From: CAZVGZ01 sp964627605
Lineage (GTDB): Bacteria > Latescibacterota > MWCZ01 > CAZVGZ01
DNA: 39,926 nucleotides
Assembly (NCBI GenBank): GCA_964627605.1
Contig: CAZVGZ010000034.1
Span: 1-39,926, forward strand
Direction: 5' to 3'
The notes under the pieces are model-generated. The model saw only the letters and a list, made by a program, of their open reading frames with translations. It made no database searches and was not told where the DNA came from. Positions 16,433-25,069 of the stretch are shown here, one piece after another. The stretch's first letter is position 1. Each line of letters begins with the position of its first letter. The translations under genes were made by a program, and so were the position numbers.

Positions 16433-16465
16433 TCGCGGCGAATATGTTTCGCGCTATCGCCGCGA
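16433..16465 (-). repeat. Nine-base perfect inverted repeat in the ThuA-UroD spacer
   Basis: TCGCGGCGA (16433-16441) and TCGCCGCGA (16457-16465) are exact reverse complements separated by 15 bases. The repeat lies between the ThuA-like stop at 16522 and the UroD-like start at 16405. It is strong enough to form an RNA hairpin in the transcript and could attenuate or stabilise segments of the message. No T-tract follows, so it is not a complete intrinsic terminator. Confidence 0.4.
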
Positions 16466-16521
16466 AGGCTGTGCTGATTGGCCAACGCCTAGCTGGTCAA
16501 TTTACAGGAGTACTGGCCCGT

Positions 16522-17310
16522 TTATTTGGATGAGCCAGGGTGCTCAATGACCGCTTGTTCGAAATCTTTCTCGCTGATCGTTTCAAGAGGCTCCGGTGCG
16601 CTTGGGCAGGTGTTGACGCCGGTGACATGGTCGTTGCCAACGAACTTAGTCCATCTGGCTGCCCTCTCTAGGACGTCCAAAACTTCTTCGTTGTGAAAAA
16701 TGGGATAAGTCTCGTGGCCAGGCCTGAAGTAGAAAATCCTGCCCTTACCACGATGCCAAACTGCGCCACTGCGGAAGACCTCACCGCCCTCGAACCAGGA
16801 AACGAATAGAAGCTCGTCGGGGTCGGGTATGTCAAAATACTCACCGTACATTTCGGTGTTTGGCAGTTCGATAAAACGGTCGATTCCCTGGGTAATCGGA
16901 TGGTTTGGGCTCACTACCCACAGCCGCTCCTTCTCAGCAGCCTCACGCCAACAGAGCCCACAGCTCGTACCCATCAGCTTTTTGAAAATCTTGGAAAAGT
17001 GGCCGGAGTGCATGACGATAAGGCCCATGCCATCAAGCACGCGGGTCTGTACGCGGTCTACTATCTCATCTTTGACCTCTCCGTGGGCGGCATGACCCCA
17101 CCACATCAGTACATCGGTTGCATCCAGCACCCCTAGGGTAAGGCCGTGGTCTGGCATGTCCAGAGTCGCGGTGGTCACGGAGATATCAGGCTGTTTGCGC
17201 AGATAATTGGCGATGGCACCGTGGATACCGTCGGGATACATCTTTCCGATCGCTTCGACTTCGAGCTCGTGGACGAACTCGTTGTAGATAGTCACGTTCA
17301 GATCAGGCAT
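16522..17310 (-). CDS. ThuA-like protein (trehalose-utilisation family)
   Basis: A 262-residue class I glutamine-amidotransferase-like fold protein of the ThuA family, associated with oxidation or modification of sugars and very common in sulfatase/oxidoreductase clusters. Visible family features are DVLMWWGHAAHGEV, GLIVMHSGHFSKIFKKLMG, WVVSPNHPITQGID and GRIFYFRPGHETYP near the C-terminus. The conserved histidines in GHAAHG and SGHFS mark the presumed active cleft. There is no signal peptide, so it is probably cytoplasmic. GGAG lies 6 bases before the ATG at 17310. It is 60 bases downstream of the sulfatase gene on the same strand. The substrate is unknown. Confidence 0.9.
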   Translation of the reverse strand: MPDLNVTIYNEFVHELEVEAIGKMYPDGIHGAIANYLRKQPDISVTTATLDMPDHGLTLGVLDATDVLMWWGHAAHGEVKDEIVDRVQTRVLDGMGLIVMHSGHFSKIFKKLMGTSCGLCWREAAEKERLWVVSPNHPITQGIDRFIELPNTEMYGEYFDIPDPDELLFVSWFEGGEVFRSGAVWHRGKGRIFYFRPGHETYPIFHNEEVLDVLERAARWTKFVGNDHVTGVNTCPSAPEPLETISEKDFEQAVIEHPGSSK

Positions 17311-17370
17311 TTTTTCTCCTTTTCTGTCGCTAGATATTTTGTGTCCGGCTGGTGGATGTATAGTGGTGAT

Positions 17371-18846
17371 TCAGACGCACCATTTTGGGGCGATCTGTTC
17401 AGTCTCGTCGCTGGTGATAAGCCAGTCAAGAAGTGCGGTCCTCATCTCACTCACCACACCTCTATAGTTCTCATCCTGCGCAAGATTATTCATCTCTTCG
17501 GGATCGTCTGTCATGTCAAACAGCTCATCTTTGCTGTCGACGTAGTAGCAGTATTTCCAACGCTGGGAGCGGACCATTTTCGCATCGGGATGTTTGATGC
17601 CTCCAACTCCCAGATCCGGTTCGTAAGTGAATTCAAGCGAGCCGGCTGTAATCACTTCAGGAATAACGTTTTCGGCGAATACATATCTCCTCGGCTCATA
17701 TTCGATGTCCGTCCTACCGCTAGCGATGGCTCCTGCCAGGCTTCGGCCCTGGTTGGTGGTTGGAGTGTCCAGGTCGCACAGATCAAACAGCGTACTGAAC
17801 AGGTCCGTAGACTCGACAAGATCGGTCTGCTTACCAGGTTCGATCACATTGGGAAATCGGATCATCAATGGCACATGAACCGCACTTTCGTAAAACGCGT
17901 TTTTGCCATTAATGCCGTGCTCGCACAAAAAATCACCATGATCGCTGGTGAACACCACCACTGTGTCGTCTCGAAGGCCCAAGTTTTCCAGAGTGGCAAG
18001 CGTCTGCCCCACCTCGTAGTCGATCTGAGTGATCGCGGCGTAGTACGACCTGTACATCCACAGAAGCGTGTCTCTTGGAATCTCAAAATCACGCGTGTTG
18101 CCCCGCAGCGCCAGTTTCTGCACCGGAATAGGCAGTGACACCATGTATTCCATGTCCACGCTGGCGGGAAGAGGAATATCGCAATCGTTGTACTTCGATG
18201 CCCACGGCTTCGGCACCTCAAATGGGGAGTGCGGGCGCCAATAGGAGGAGAACAGAAAAAACGGCTTCTGCTGTTGGGCGAACTGTTCCATCATCCCCCG
18301 TGTGTGCTCTCCGCACCAGGTCGTTTCGTGGTACGAGTTGGGTATAGCTGCTGTAAACGGGTTGCCGTCTGGCGTTGGAGATGCACACTCGCGGTAGGAA
18401 TCTGCAAACTGGGGCGCTGTGGATTCAAGCCACTTGACGTAGTCAGAATTGGAGTCGGTTGGGCCAGCATCGTGGATTAGTCCCATGTCGAAGCCGGTGG
18501 ACAACGCAGACTCGCGACTCGGTGGCCAGTAGTGGAGTTTGCCTACAAATCCGGTCTGGTAGCTCTCGTTTTTTAGGTGTTGCTGCAAAAGGGTTTCGCT
18601 GGAATTGAGAGGCGTGTAGTTGACACGGTTTTTGTGTGAGCGCGGGTATCTACCTGTAAAAAACGTTTGCCGCGACGGGACACAAACCGGGGCTTGGACA
18701 TAGCAGGATGTGAAGTTGGCCGACTCTTCTGCAAGTGCGTCCAGATTTGGCGTGTCGATCAACCGATTTCCGTTGGCACCGACGCAGTCAAACCGATGCT
18801 GGTCGGTCATTATGAAAAGAATGTTGGGTCTGTCGGGATGGGACAT
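17371..18846 (-). CDS. Type I sulfatase (arylsulfatase/alkaline phosphatase superfamily)
   Basis: A 491-residue sulfatase that would cleave sulfate esters, probably from a sulfated carbohydrate. The N-terminal RPNILFIMTDQHRFDCVG, with metal-binding Asp, and the sulfatase signature PVCVPSRQTFFTGRYP near residues 53-68 are clear. Cys55 in CxPSR is the residue converted to formylglycine, so an FGE-type activator must be elsewhere. The second metal site is FTSDHGDFLCEHG. No signal peptide is visible, which is unusual for enzymes acting on polymers and suggests imported oligosaccharides or non-classical export. It is the first gene of the minus-strand unit with the ThuA-like and UroD-like genes. 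The ribosome-binding site is weak. Confidence 0.93.
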   Translation of the reverse strand: MSHPDRPNILFIMTDQHRFDCVGANGNRLIDTPNLDALAEESANFTSCYVQAPVCVPSRQTFFTGRYPRSHKNRVNYTPLNSSETLLQQHLKNESYQTGFVGKLHYWPPSRESALSTGFDMGLIHDAGPTDSNSDYVKWLESTAPQFADSYRECASPTPDGNPFTAAIPNSYHETTWCGEHTRGMMEQFAQQQKPFFLFSSYWRPHSPFEVPKPWASKYNDCDIPLPASVDMEYMVSLPIPVQKLALRGNTRDFEIPRDTLLWMYRSYYAAITQIDYEVGQTLATLENLGLRDDTVVVFTSDHGDFLCEHGINGKNAFYESAVHVPLMIRFPNVIEPGKQTDLVESTDLFSTLFDLCDLDTPTTNQGRSLAGAIASGRTDIEYEPRRYVFAENVIPEVITAGSLEFTYEPDLGVGGIKHPDAKMVRSQRWKYCYYVDSKDELFDMTDDPEEMNNLAQDENYRGVVSEMRTALLDWLITSDETEQIAPKWCV

Positions 18847-18901
18847 AGCTCAGTCCGGTATAAGGAGGGTTCGCCTGGGTGTTTACGGTCGTTAGAAGTA
18901 A

Positions 18902-19312
18902 CGCGAACGACCAGCAGTTGTCAATGTGAACCTATCGGCCCTCAATGTGGCTGCGTCGTCTACGATAGTGACCGCAGCATCGGTGTTAGTCACTGTGCAA
19001 ATAGATATTTACGACCTTTACTGGCAGCTGGTGAGAACGCTGGACTCGCCGTACAGGGGCGAACCGCTGCGTCGAGAGGTCTGGGATGGGAGGGACGCGC
19101 TGGGGCGTCCGGTGACAGGCGGCGTCTATCTGGTGCAGGTTGTGGCAGGGGCGATGATCGAGCGTTGGCGGCACGAATACAACGCGGTCTGTCCACACAG
19201 TTTGTTGGGCTATCGACCGCCAGCGCCAGAGACAATAGCATGGGGGGAGCTCCCCCCGACCCCACACACTCACGATGGCCCAATACTAACTTTCAAAGTG
19301 GACCGACTATGA
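18902..19312 (+). pseudogene. Chimeric remnant: FlgD-like Ig domain fused in frame to a transposase C-terminus
   Basis: One open frame joins two unrelated pieces. The first part (VQIDIYDLYWQLVRTL, then VWDGRDALGRPVTGGVYLV) is the FlgD-like Ig domain typically found at the C-terminus of large secreted or surface proteins. After VVAGA it continues as IERWRHEYNAVCPHSLLGYR followed by PPAPETI, the C-terminal end of an integrase-core (DDE, rve-type) transposase as in IS3/IS481-like elements. The catalytic DDE region is absent. No ATG is present near the 5' end (GTG at 18926 is possible, without a clear ribosome-binding site). This looks like the scar of an insertion that recombined into a surface-protein gene. 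The rest of the 18847-19413 gap shows nothing else. Confidence 0.65.
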
Positions 19313-19413
19313 GGAGTAGGTCAGCCACCCCTACGAATTGAGATGCGCTTCGTGTAGTTTCTCCGACATGCTGCATCGCTGACAGACTATAGTCGATAGA
19401 TAGGAGATAGAAC

Positions 19414-20748
19414 GTGGATATTGGAGTCGCCAGGCGGACGATCACACCGCAACGGCCGGTATTTCTAGCCGGATACGCCTCACGCGATCACGAGTCTGAG
19501 GGGGTGTATCAGGACCTGCTGGCAACAGCGATGATGATCGGCGACGGTTCGACCCGCGCCGTGATTCTTCACGCCGATCTTCTATATCTGGACGAAAACC
19601 TTGTAGAGGCGATTGAGGCCGGAGTGCTGAAAAAGACGCACTTGAGGCCCGACCAGTTGGTGCTCACCACAACCCACACCCACTGCGGACCTTCTATTCG
19701 CGAGCGGGACGGAGGGCTGTGGCGGAAAATTGATGCTGAGTACCTGCCGTGGTTGATTGAGCAGTTGGTGGGGGTGATCGTAGACGCGGTTGCCGATCAA
19801 GGACCAGGCATTTTCAGATACGGCGCGGGATACTGCGACATTAACGTCAACCGCCGCGTCATGACTGATGACGGCATAGCAATGCGTCCCAACCTTGTCG
19901 GGGCCGTGGACAAACGAGTTCACGTCATTGAGGCGGTGGACATCAACGGCGAAACAAAAGGCGTCCTCTACTCATATACCTGCCACCCGACAACAATGGG
20001 CGGATATCAGATCGGCGGCGACTATCCTGGGTTCGCGACACGGTTTATCGAAGATCAGTTCCCAGGAACGTTGGCGTTATTTGTTCAGGGCTGTTCAGGG
20101 AACATCAGGCCAAATAATATTGATGAAGACGGCGCGTTTCGATCGGGACCGCTAGAAATTGTAGAGCGTTTTGGAACGGCGTTGGGACACGCGGTTGCTG
20201 GCACTCTTGATGGAAGGTCGATGCGTGAGGTGTATGGCAATCTCTCGTTGGCGCACAAAATCATTGAGTTACCGCTGGCAGAACACCCGACAGTCGATGA
20301 GGTAAAAGCCTACCTCGACAGCGACAACCAGTACCGCAGGATTTGGGCTGAAAAACTGCTGGCGCTGGATGAGACTGGCGAAAACTGGCCGACGACCATG
20401 CCGTTTCACTTCCAGCAGCTAACTATCGGCGACCAGTTGACCCTTGTTGCTCTGAGCGGAGAGGTGTGCGTGGAGATCGCGTGGCGGATCGAACATCTAA
20501 TGATGCCTCGCCCGACAATTGTGGCAGGCTACACGAACGCATCGATCACCTACATCCCCTCAAAAGCGATCTACCATGAAGGCGGCTACGAGGTCGATGG
20601 CAGCTACTTCTACGACATCCTACCATCGCCCTATGCCTACAACATAGAAGACCTCATCGCCCAGACCGCCTACGACATCATCCCCCGCTGCAAAGGCGGC
20701 GACCGACGACGCGCCGGCCGACGACGACCCTCGGAGGGGACGGGCTAG
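19414..20748 (+). CDS. Neutral/alkaline ceramidase-like protein
   Basis: A 444-residue protein related to the N-terminal catalytic domain of neutral/alkaline non-lysosomal ceramidase. It has the opening IGVARRTITPQRPVFLAGYA, the zinc/His region LTTTHTHCGPSIRE, SYTCHPTTMGG with GGDYPGFATRFIE, and VQGCSGNIRPNN. Many bacterial members of this family lack a signal peptide, as here, and act on unknown amides or sugars rather than ceramide. GTG at 19414 is preceded by GGAG about 9 bases upstream. The last 20 residues are Arg-rich and encoded by a GAC/CGA-rich low-complexity stretch, unlike the family's usual end, so the terminus may be altered. Confidence 0.85.
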   Translation: MDIGVARRTITPQRPVFLAGYASRDHESEGVYQDLLATAMMIGDGSTRAVILHADLLYLDENLVEAIEAGVLKKTHLRPDQLVLTTTHTHCGPSIRERDGGLWRKIDAEYLPWLIEQLVGVIVDAVADQGPGIFRYGAGYCDINVNRRVMTDDGIAMRPNLVGAVDKRVHVIEAVDINGETKGVLYSYTCHPTTMGGYQIGGDYPGFATRFIEDQFPGTLALFVQGCSGNIRPNNIDEDGAFRSGPLEIVERFGTALGHAVAGTLDGRSMREVYGNLSLAHKIIELPLAEHPTVDEVKAYLDSDNQYRRIWAEKLLALDETGENWPTTMPFHFQQLTIGDQLTLVALSGEVCVEIAWRIEHLMMPRPTIVAGYTNASITYIPSKAIYHEGGYEVDGSYFYDILPSPYAYNIEDLIAQTAYDIIPRCKGGDRRRAGRRRPSEGTG

Positions 20749-20899
20749 CATTTCGATCGAACTGCGGCGTCAACATGCTGAACTCATCAGGAAGCTTTTA
20801 GCAGCCTCGTCTTACTGCCTTTGCGAAATCCAGCTACGCGAGCAGCGATGGAAATAACCCCAAAACACTCATGCGCAGTCTGACTTCGCGGCGTTATCG

Positions 20900-21250
20900 T
20901 TACTCGTCGTTCAGCAACCAGGACATGAGCCAGTTGAGGACGGAGAAGGAGAGGGCACCTTTGAATGCAGCCCAGAAGCCGCCGACCCAGAACAAGGGGA
21001 TGAAGAGGTCTAACATCCATAAAATGAGGGCGTTTATCACTAAGTAGAACAGGCCAAGAGTTAGGAGAAGTGCTGGGAAGGGGAAGAGAAAGACGATGGG
21101 CTTTATGAGGAGATTAAGTAGCGCGAAGACGATTCCGGCGAAGATATAGTCAATCAGGTCGGCACCGTGGTAATCCACGCCGTTGACAAGTGAGACAGTA
21201 AGCCACAGACAGAGGGCGTTGAGCACCAACCTGAGTGCGATGCTTTTCAT
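20900..21250 (-). CDS. Four-helix membrane protein, phage-holin-4 superfamily (YvlD-like)
   Basis: A 116-residue integral membrane protein with four hydrophobic segments. The sequence includes the conserved IDYIFAGIVFALLNLLIKPI and a GLFYLVINALILWMLDLF stretch, typical of the holin-4 superfamily that includes YvlD. Despite the name, chromosomal members occur outside prophages and have no proven lytic role; no phage genes surround this one. ATG at 21250 (MKSIALRLVLNALC) is preferred, with GGGG about 9 bases upstream. ATG 21259 is the alternative. It is monocistronic as far as can be seen; the next minus-strand gene upstream is the broken STAS gene. Confidence 0.82.
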   Translation of the reverse strand: MKSIALRLVLNALCLWLTVSLVNGVDYHGADLIDYIFAGIVFALLNLLIKPIVFLFPFPALLLTLGLFYLVINALILWMLDLFIPLFWVGGFWAAFKGALSFSVLNWLMSWLLNDE

Positions 21251-21375
21251 CCGGGACATCCCCTTTTGGTCTGTACGCACAAAGACGCCACGTCAGCAAA
21301 GACGTAGCGCCCTCAAATCAAGCTTGCCAGCAAAATCTCCGATACCACCACTACATGTCAGACTAACTCAGAATT

Positions 21376-21756
21376 CTATGAGAACAGGCGCTTTAGAAGG
21401 CCCCCACTCTTGACATTCTGAAGGCGCTCCAACGCCTCTTCCTGAGTCTCGACAACGTCGAACACCTGATTCATGGCGGTCTCAGCAAAGAACATCTGAA
21501 TGACGGGCTTCTGATTGAAAATTACCAGATCTCCACCTTCACGCAGAAGACGTTTGTAGGTCGTGATTAGCGCTCCAATGGCTGTACTGTCAGCTATTTC
21601 GACCTCGTCGAAATTTATCCCGATGGCACGACGGCCCTCATCTACTTCGGCAAGAAGTTCATCGCGAAACTACTCGACCCCGTTAATTACAGTGACACGC
21701 TCGTCAAGGAGGTGATACACTATTGCGTCACCATGCTCCTCGCGGGAGTAGTTCAT
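21376..21756 (-). pseudogene. STAS-domain protein (anti-sigma antagonist type) with premature TAG
   Basis: Reading from ATG 21756 gives a 126-codon frame ending at TAG 21376-21378, interrupted by one in-frame TAG at 21670-21672 (codon 29). Before the stop: MNYSREEHGDAIVYHLLDE and RVTVINGVE. After it: FRDELLAEVDEGRRAIGINF, then VEIADSTAIGALITTYKRLL and KPVIQMFFAETAMNQVFDVV. This is a complete STAS domain, with DSTAIGAL at the site where anti-sigma antagonists carry the phosphorylatable Ser. A strong AGGAGG lies 9 bases upstream, so the gene was built for translation. TAG is one change from CAG (Gln) or GAG (Glu). Such proteins bind anti-sigma kinases in partner-switch regulation. Both halves are otherwise intact, so the lesion is recent or a sequencing error. 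Confidence 0.75.
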
Positions 21757-21930
21757 CGCCGCCCCTCCTAAATCACATTCGTGCCCTAAGGAATAAATGG
21801 TGCCCGGTTTCCTGACCCCTTCACCGAACGCCACAAAAACTAAGGCGCGTGCGCGAGTTTGTCAAGACACTGATCTGCATAGCTACTTGCGAGTGCGCCG
21901 ATGGTGCTCCAAAGTCCTTTAGAGAAGTAG

Positions 21931-22831
21931 ATGGAAGACTACATGACAGAATCCCCACGCCAGAAAATTACGTCCTCAGCCGTTGTAATTGTGCTCATAC
22001 TGGTGGTGATGGATGGTGGTATGGTAGCTGCGGTGAAACTTGGATTGACGGATGTACCGCCGCTTCGGTACGGCGCGGTACGAGCCTCCATCTTGATTGT
22101 CTGCCTCCTACCTTGGATGGTTTTACACGCTCCGTGGAGAGTCATCGCGGAGCATTTCGCGATGATCTGGCCGGTGTCCTTGGTCATGACAGCAAATGCG
22201 GCGGGTTTTCTTGTCGGATTGGGGGGGGCACATCTGTGGCGAGAGCCACGATAATAGCCAACCTTCAGCCGATGATGGTGGCGATAGGGGCACACCTGTG
22301 GCTAAGAGAGGACCGCACAACGCGAACAGGAACGATCGGAATGAATTGTCGCGCTTACAGGCGTGATCAGCGTGCTGGCGGACAGAGTAGGCTCGAAGGG
22401 ATACTCCACCTTGGGAGGCGATGCGATCTTGGTGGGAGCTGTTGTCGCTTAGAGCTTTCAGGTGTTGCTGGAAAAACGGGCGCTGGAGGTCGTCTCTCCG
22501 GTGGATGCTGACATTCTGGACGGTAGCGACCGTGGGGGCAGCTTTTTGGACACTCACACTCACGCTGGAGTCGATGCCTATATCTGGCCTACTCCTGCCG
22601 CTGACGATGGACTCTTTGGCATACGCAGGGATCGTCAATGGCACTTTGGCCTATGTCGTATTTAAGACGATGCTAAAAAGATACCGCGCTAGGGCTTTAG
22701 CGTCTTTCAATTTTGTGATCCCAGTGGTAGGGGCGGGGCTTGGCGTGCTCCTGTTCGACGAACCGTTGACCTGGCAACTTGCTGCGGGGGCGGTGAGTGT
22801 CGGGGTCTGGCAGGTCAATCGTAATCAGTAA
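21931..22831 (+). pseudogene. EamA/DMT-family transporter, broken by frameshifts and a stop
   Basis: About 900 bases hold a full-length (roughly 300-codon) EamA drug/metabolite-transporter gene split among frames. Segment 1 runs from 21931 to the G8 tract at 22221-22228, ending VTANAAGFLVGLG. Segment 2 continues one frame over with TSVARATIIANLQPMMVAIG. Segment 3 begins near 22348 with VALTGVISVLADRVG and meets TAG at 22450-22452. Segment 4, from about 22500, has MLTFWTVATVGAAFW and ends LGVLLFDEPLTWQLAAGAV. Ten hydrophobic helices can be traced across the pieces. At least three single-base shifts plus one nonsense codon make recovery of function unlikely. The first shift is in a homopolymer and could be a read error; the others are not. 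Confidence 0.8.
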
Positions 22832-22878
22832 GCATATCGGTCAGAGGAGAGGATCATATCGATCCGGTAGGTCGATCA

Positions 22879-22912
22879 GCACGGCGTCCTTGCGTTGTGC
22901 ATGTTTTTTTTT
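22879..22912 (+). terminator. Rho-independent terminator
   Basis: An 8-bp stem (22879-22886 with 22893-22900, two G-U pairs) closes a six-base loop. Three bases later follows a run of nine T at 22904-22912. It sits after the EamA remnant and before the ABC operon, insulating the two. Confidence 0.75.
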
Positions 22913-22966
22913 GATCTTAATCATCACGGCACGAACGTATCGAGATGGACTGATTAGGGGGTACAG

Positions 22967-25069
22967 GTGGTGCGTTTGACTCGACTGCTACTGCTGTGGG
23001 TTGCTGTTGTAGCCGGCGGTTGCGGTGGTGGTCCGGTGATGCTCACGTTTGCCCGCCCAGATATCTCCGTCCAGGTAGACGCTGCTTTCGACTCATCGGT
23101 TTTTGGTTTCACCCAGGCCGATCCCGACGTTCAGGTCAGAACCGTTGAAGTGGACATCGGCAGGTATCGCGGTGGTTGGCTCGATTCGGTGCTGACATCT
23201 GAGACACCACCCGATGTCTATCTGCAGTGGACTGGTGAGCCGATCAGGCAACACGCCACAACTGGGCTTTCGAGAGACCTGAGTCGGGTTCTTGCTGCAA
23301 GGGAGATCGACCCCAGGGTTTGGACCACCGTTACGCACAAGGGCGCAAAATATCTCACCCCGGCGCTAGCCGCAGAGACCATCATCACCCCGGCGACCAG
23401 TGTCAGCCCGCTAGACGGTGGCGTCAACAGCCTCATCAAGCATCTGGGGCAAGCAGCTGTCAAACGGATTTTTTCGCTCTCAGGCAGATCAAGATTTACC
23501 GACGACGACGTCATCGCCGCGTTGGGGTCGGATGCGGCTGTGGAGATAGGCGGTATTCCGCCTGCTTTTGAGATTGTCGGTCTGGCGGTCTTCAGCGGGT
23601 CAGAACATCCACAGGCGGCGAGCCGACTTGCTAGCGATCTGGGAAACCTGACAGAAATTGAGTCGGGGCGTTGGCGACCTGTGGCGGAACTATCTGTAGC
23701 TCCTTGGCGTCTGGTACCTCGACTGTCCTACGATAGAAGGATACTTGGGCGGTTTGAGGCAGCGATGGACCAGATCGCCCAAGGCTTGGGCTCTAAAGAA
23801 GCGATGGCACGGCTTGAGAAGGGTCTACAGCCTCTAAGAGATTCTGTCGCCGCCAGACGCGGACCAGTCTCGATCAGGTTCGCCCACACAACGACCGGCG
23901 GAGCTGAGCGACCTGTGATGACCTGGGCGCTTAAAGAGTTCGGTCGGCGTCATCCAGATATCGCTGTCACTGAGATCGCAATGGATGACGATATCTACGA
24001 AGACCTGGGTCTTATCACGATGTTTACCGATGGTCGCCCACCGGACGTCTACTCTCAGTGGGGCGGTTGGCTCGTGGGCAAATACGCCCGGATCGGATAC
24101 GCCAAAGACCTGACCGACGACCTCAATATCGACGCTTGGGGCGATGAGATAGACGGCCGTGCCTGGCCACCGGCGACGTGGCGTGGTCGCAGGTATATGA
24201 TTCCCACGGCGTTTTCGGTGACGACACTCTACTGGTATGACAGAGCCCGACTGGCGGACTGTGGCGGCGAGGAGCCAAAGAGTTGGGATGGGCTGCTTAA
24301 GATGGGGGACTGCATTCGGCTCGGTGGGCGTGCGCCATTTGCCTTTGGCAACCGCGAGAAATGGCCGTTGGGTAACTGGGCGGCGCATCTCGTCAACCGC
24401 GCGATGGGCGATGTGGGATACAGACGTCTCCTGTCGCTTGATCCAGATATGCCATTCACTCATTCCGAAGTTGCGAAGGCGTTTGAACTGATAGCGGACG
24501 CTGCCCAAAAAAAAATGTTTAACGACGGCTTTACCGCGCTCAGCGACGATGAAGCGCTTATTGAGTTTCTACACGGGCGCGCGGTGTTTCTGCCGCTGGG
24601 CAACTGGATCGCCTCAATGCTCCCGGAACTCGCGCCACCTGAAATGGAGGTTGGCGGATTCAATCTTCCTCCACTGGAAGGCGGTTTGGGCGACCAGACG
24701 AGCATCATCGGGCTGACCACCGGATATATGGTCTCCGCAACTACGGATTTTCCAGATGAGGCGCTGGACTTACTGCGATGGTTGTCGAGCGTCGAGGTCC
24801 AGAGTCGCATGGTCGCTGCCGGATCGTACTCCACTACCCGCGCCGCAGTTGGCGACACGACTGCGCTTACCCCAGCGCTCAAAGTTGTCAGGCGCATCTA
24901 CGAGTCAGGCACCTCAATAGTGCCAGCACCAGATGTTGGGTTTGATCCAGCGATGGCTGATCTGTTTTACGACGCCGCTGCAGCAATCGCTGACGGATAC
25001 CTGAGCGTGGACCAAGCGCTTGAGCGCGCCCAACTGGCCTCAGAGTCGCTGCGCCGCCAACTTCCATGA
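22967..25069 (+). CDS. Sugar ABC transporter binding lipoprotein with tandem (duplicated) domains
   Basis: A 700-residue family-1 solute-binding protein, about 1.6 times the usual 420-450. The N-terminus is a lipoprotein signal (LTRLLLLWVAVVAGGC, with lipobox Cys at residue 19), so it is membrane-anchored on the outer face of the inner membrane. From about residue 302 (IRFAHTTTGGAERPVMTWAL) to the end is a complete binding protein. Residues about 27-300 look like a second, shortened copy. PPDVYLQWTGEPI with GLSRDLSRVL near residue 80 mirrors PPDVYSQWGGWLV with GYAKDLTDDL near residue 358, but the aromatic-rich ligand lobe (TTLYWYDRARLADCGGEEPK) is missing from the first copy. AGGGGG precedes the GTG at 22967. 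The next gene overlaps by ATGA. The ligand is probably a (poly)saccharide fragment. Confidence 0.9.
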   Translation: MVRLTRLLLLWVAVVAGGCGGGPVMLTFARPDISVQVDAAFDSSVFGFTQADPDVQVRTVEVDIGRYRGGWLDSVLTSETPPDVYLQWTGEPIRQHATTGLSRDLSRVLAAREIDPRVWTTVTHKGAKYLTPALAAETIITPATSVSPLDGGVNSLIKHLGQAAVKRIFSLSGRSRFTDDDVIAALGSDAAVEIGGIPPAFEIVGLAVFSGSEHPQAASRLASDLGNLTEIESGRWRPVAELSVAPWRLVPRLSYDRRILGRFEAAMDQIAQGLGSKEAMARLEKGLQPLRDSVAARRGPVSIRFAHTTTGGAERPVMTWALKEFGRRHPDIAVTEIAMDDDIYEDLGLITMFTDGRPPDVYSQWGGWLVGKYARIGYAKDLTDDLNIDAWGDEIDGRAWPPATWRGRRYMIPTAFSVTTLYWYDRARLADCGGEEPKSWDGLLKMGDCIRLGGRAPFAFGNREKWPLGNWAAHLVNRAMGDVGYRRLLSLDPDMPFTHSEVAKAFELIADAAQKKMFNDGFTALSDDEALIEFLHGRAVFLPLGNWIASMLPELAPPEMEVGGFNLPPLEGGLGDQTSIIGLTTGYMVSATTDFPDEALDLLRWLSSVEVQSRMVAAGSYSTTRAAVGDTTALTPALKVVRRIYESGTSIVPAPDVGFDPAMADLFYDAAAAIADGYLSVDQALERAQLASESLRRQLP

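Noticed and set aside
17146..18138. 330-codon plus-strand open frame antisense to the sulfatase
   Set aside because: Composition and lack of any motif mark it as a shadow of the sulfatase and ThuA genes on the minus strand.
20900..21250. Prophage remnant suggested by the holin-like protein
   Set aside because: The superfamily is common on chromosomes and no other phage gene is nearby.
21670..21672. TAG in the STAS gene as a pyrrolysine codon
   Set aside because: STAS proteins have no role for pyrrolysine, and other TAG codons in the window end real genes (recO, gatB).
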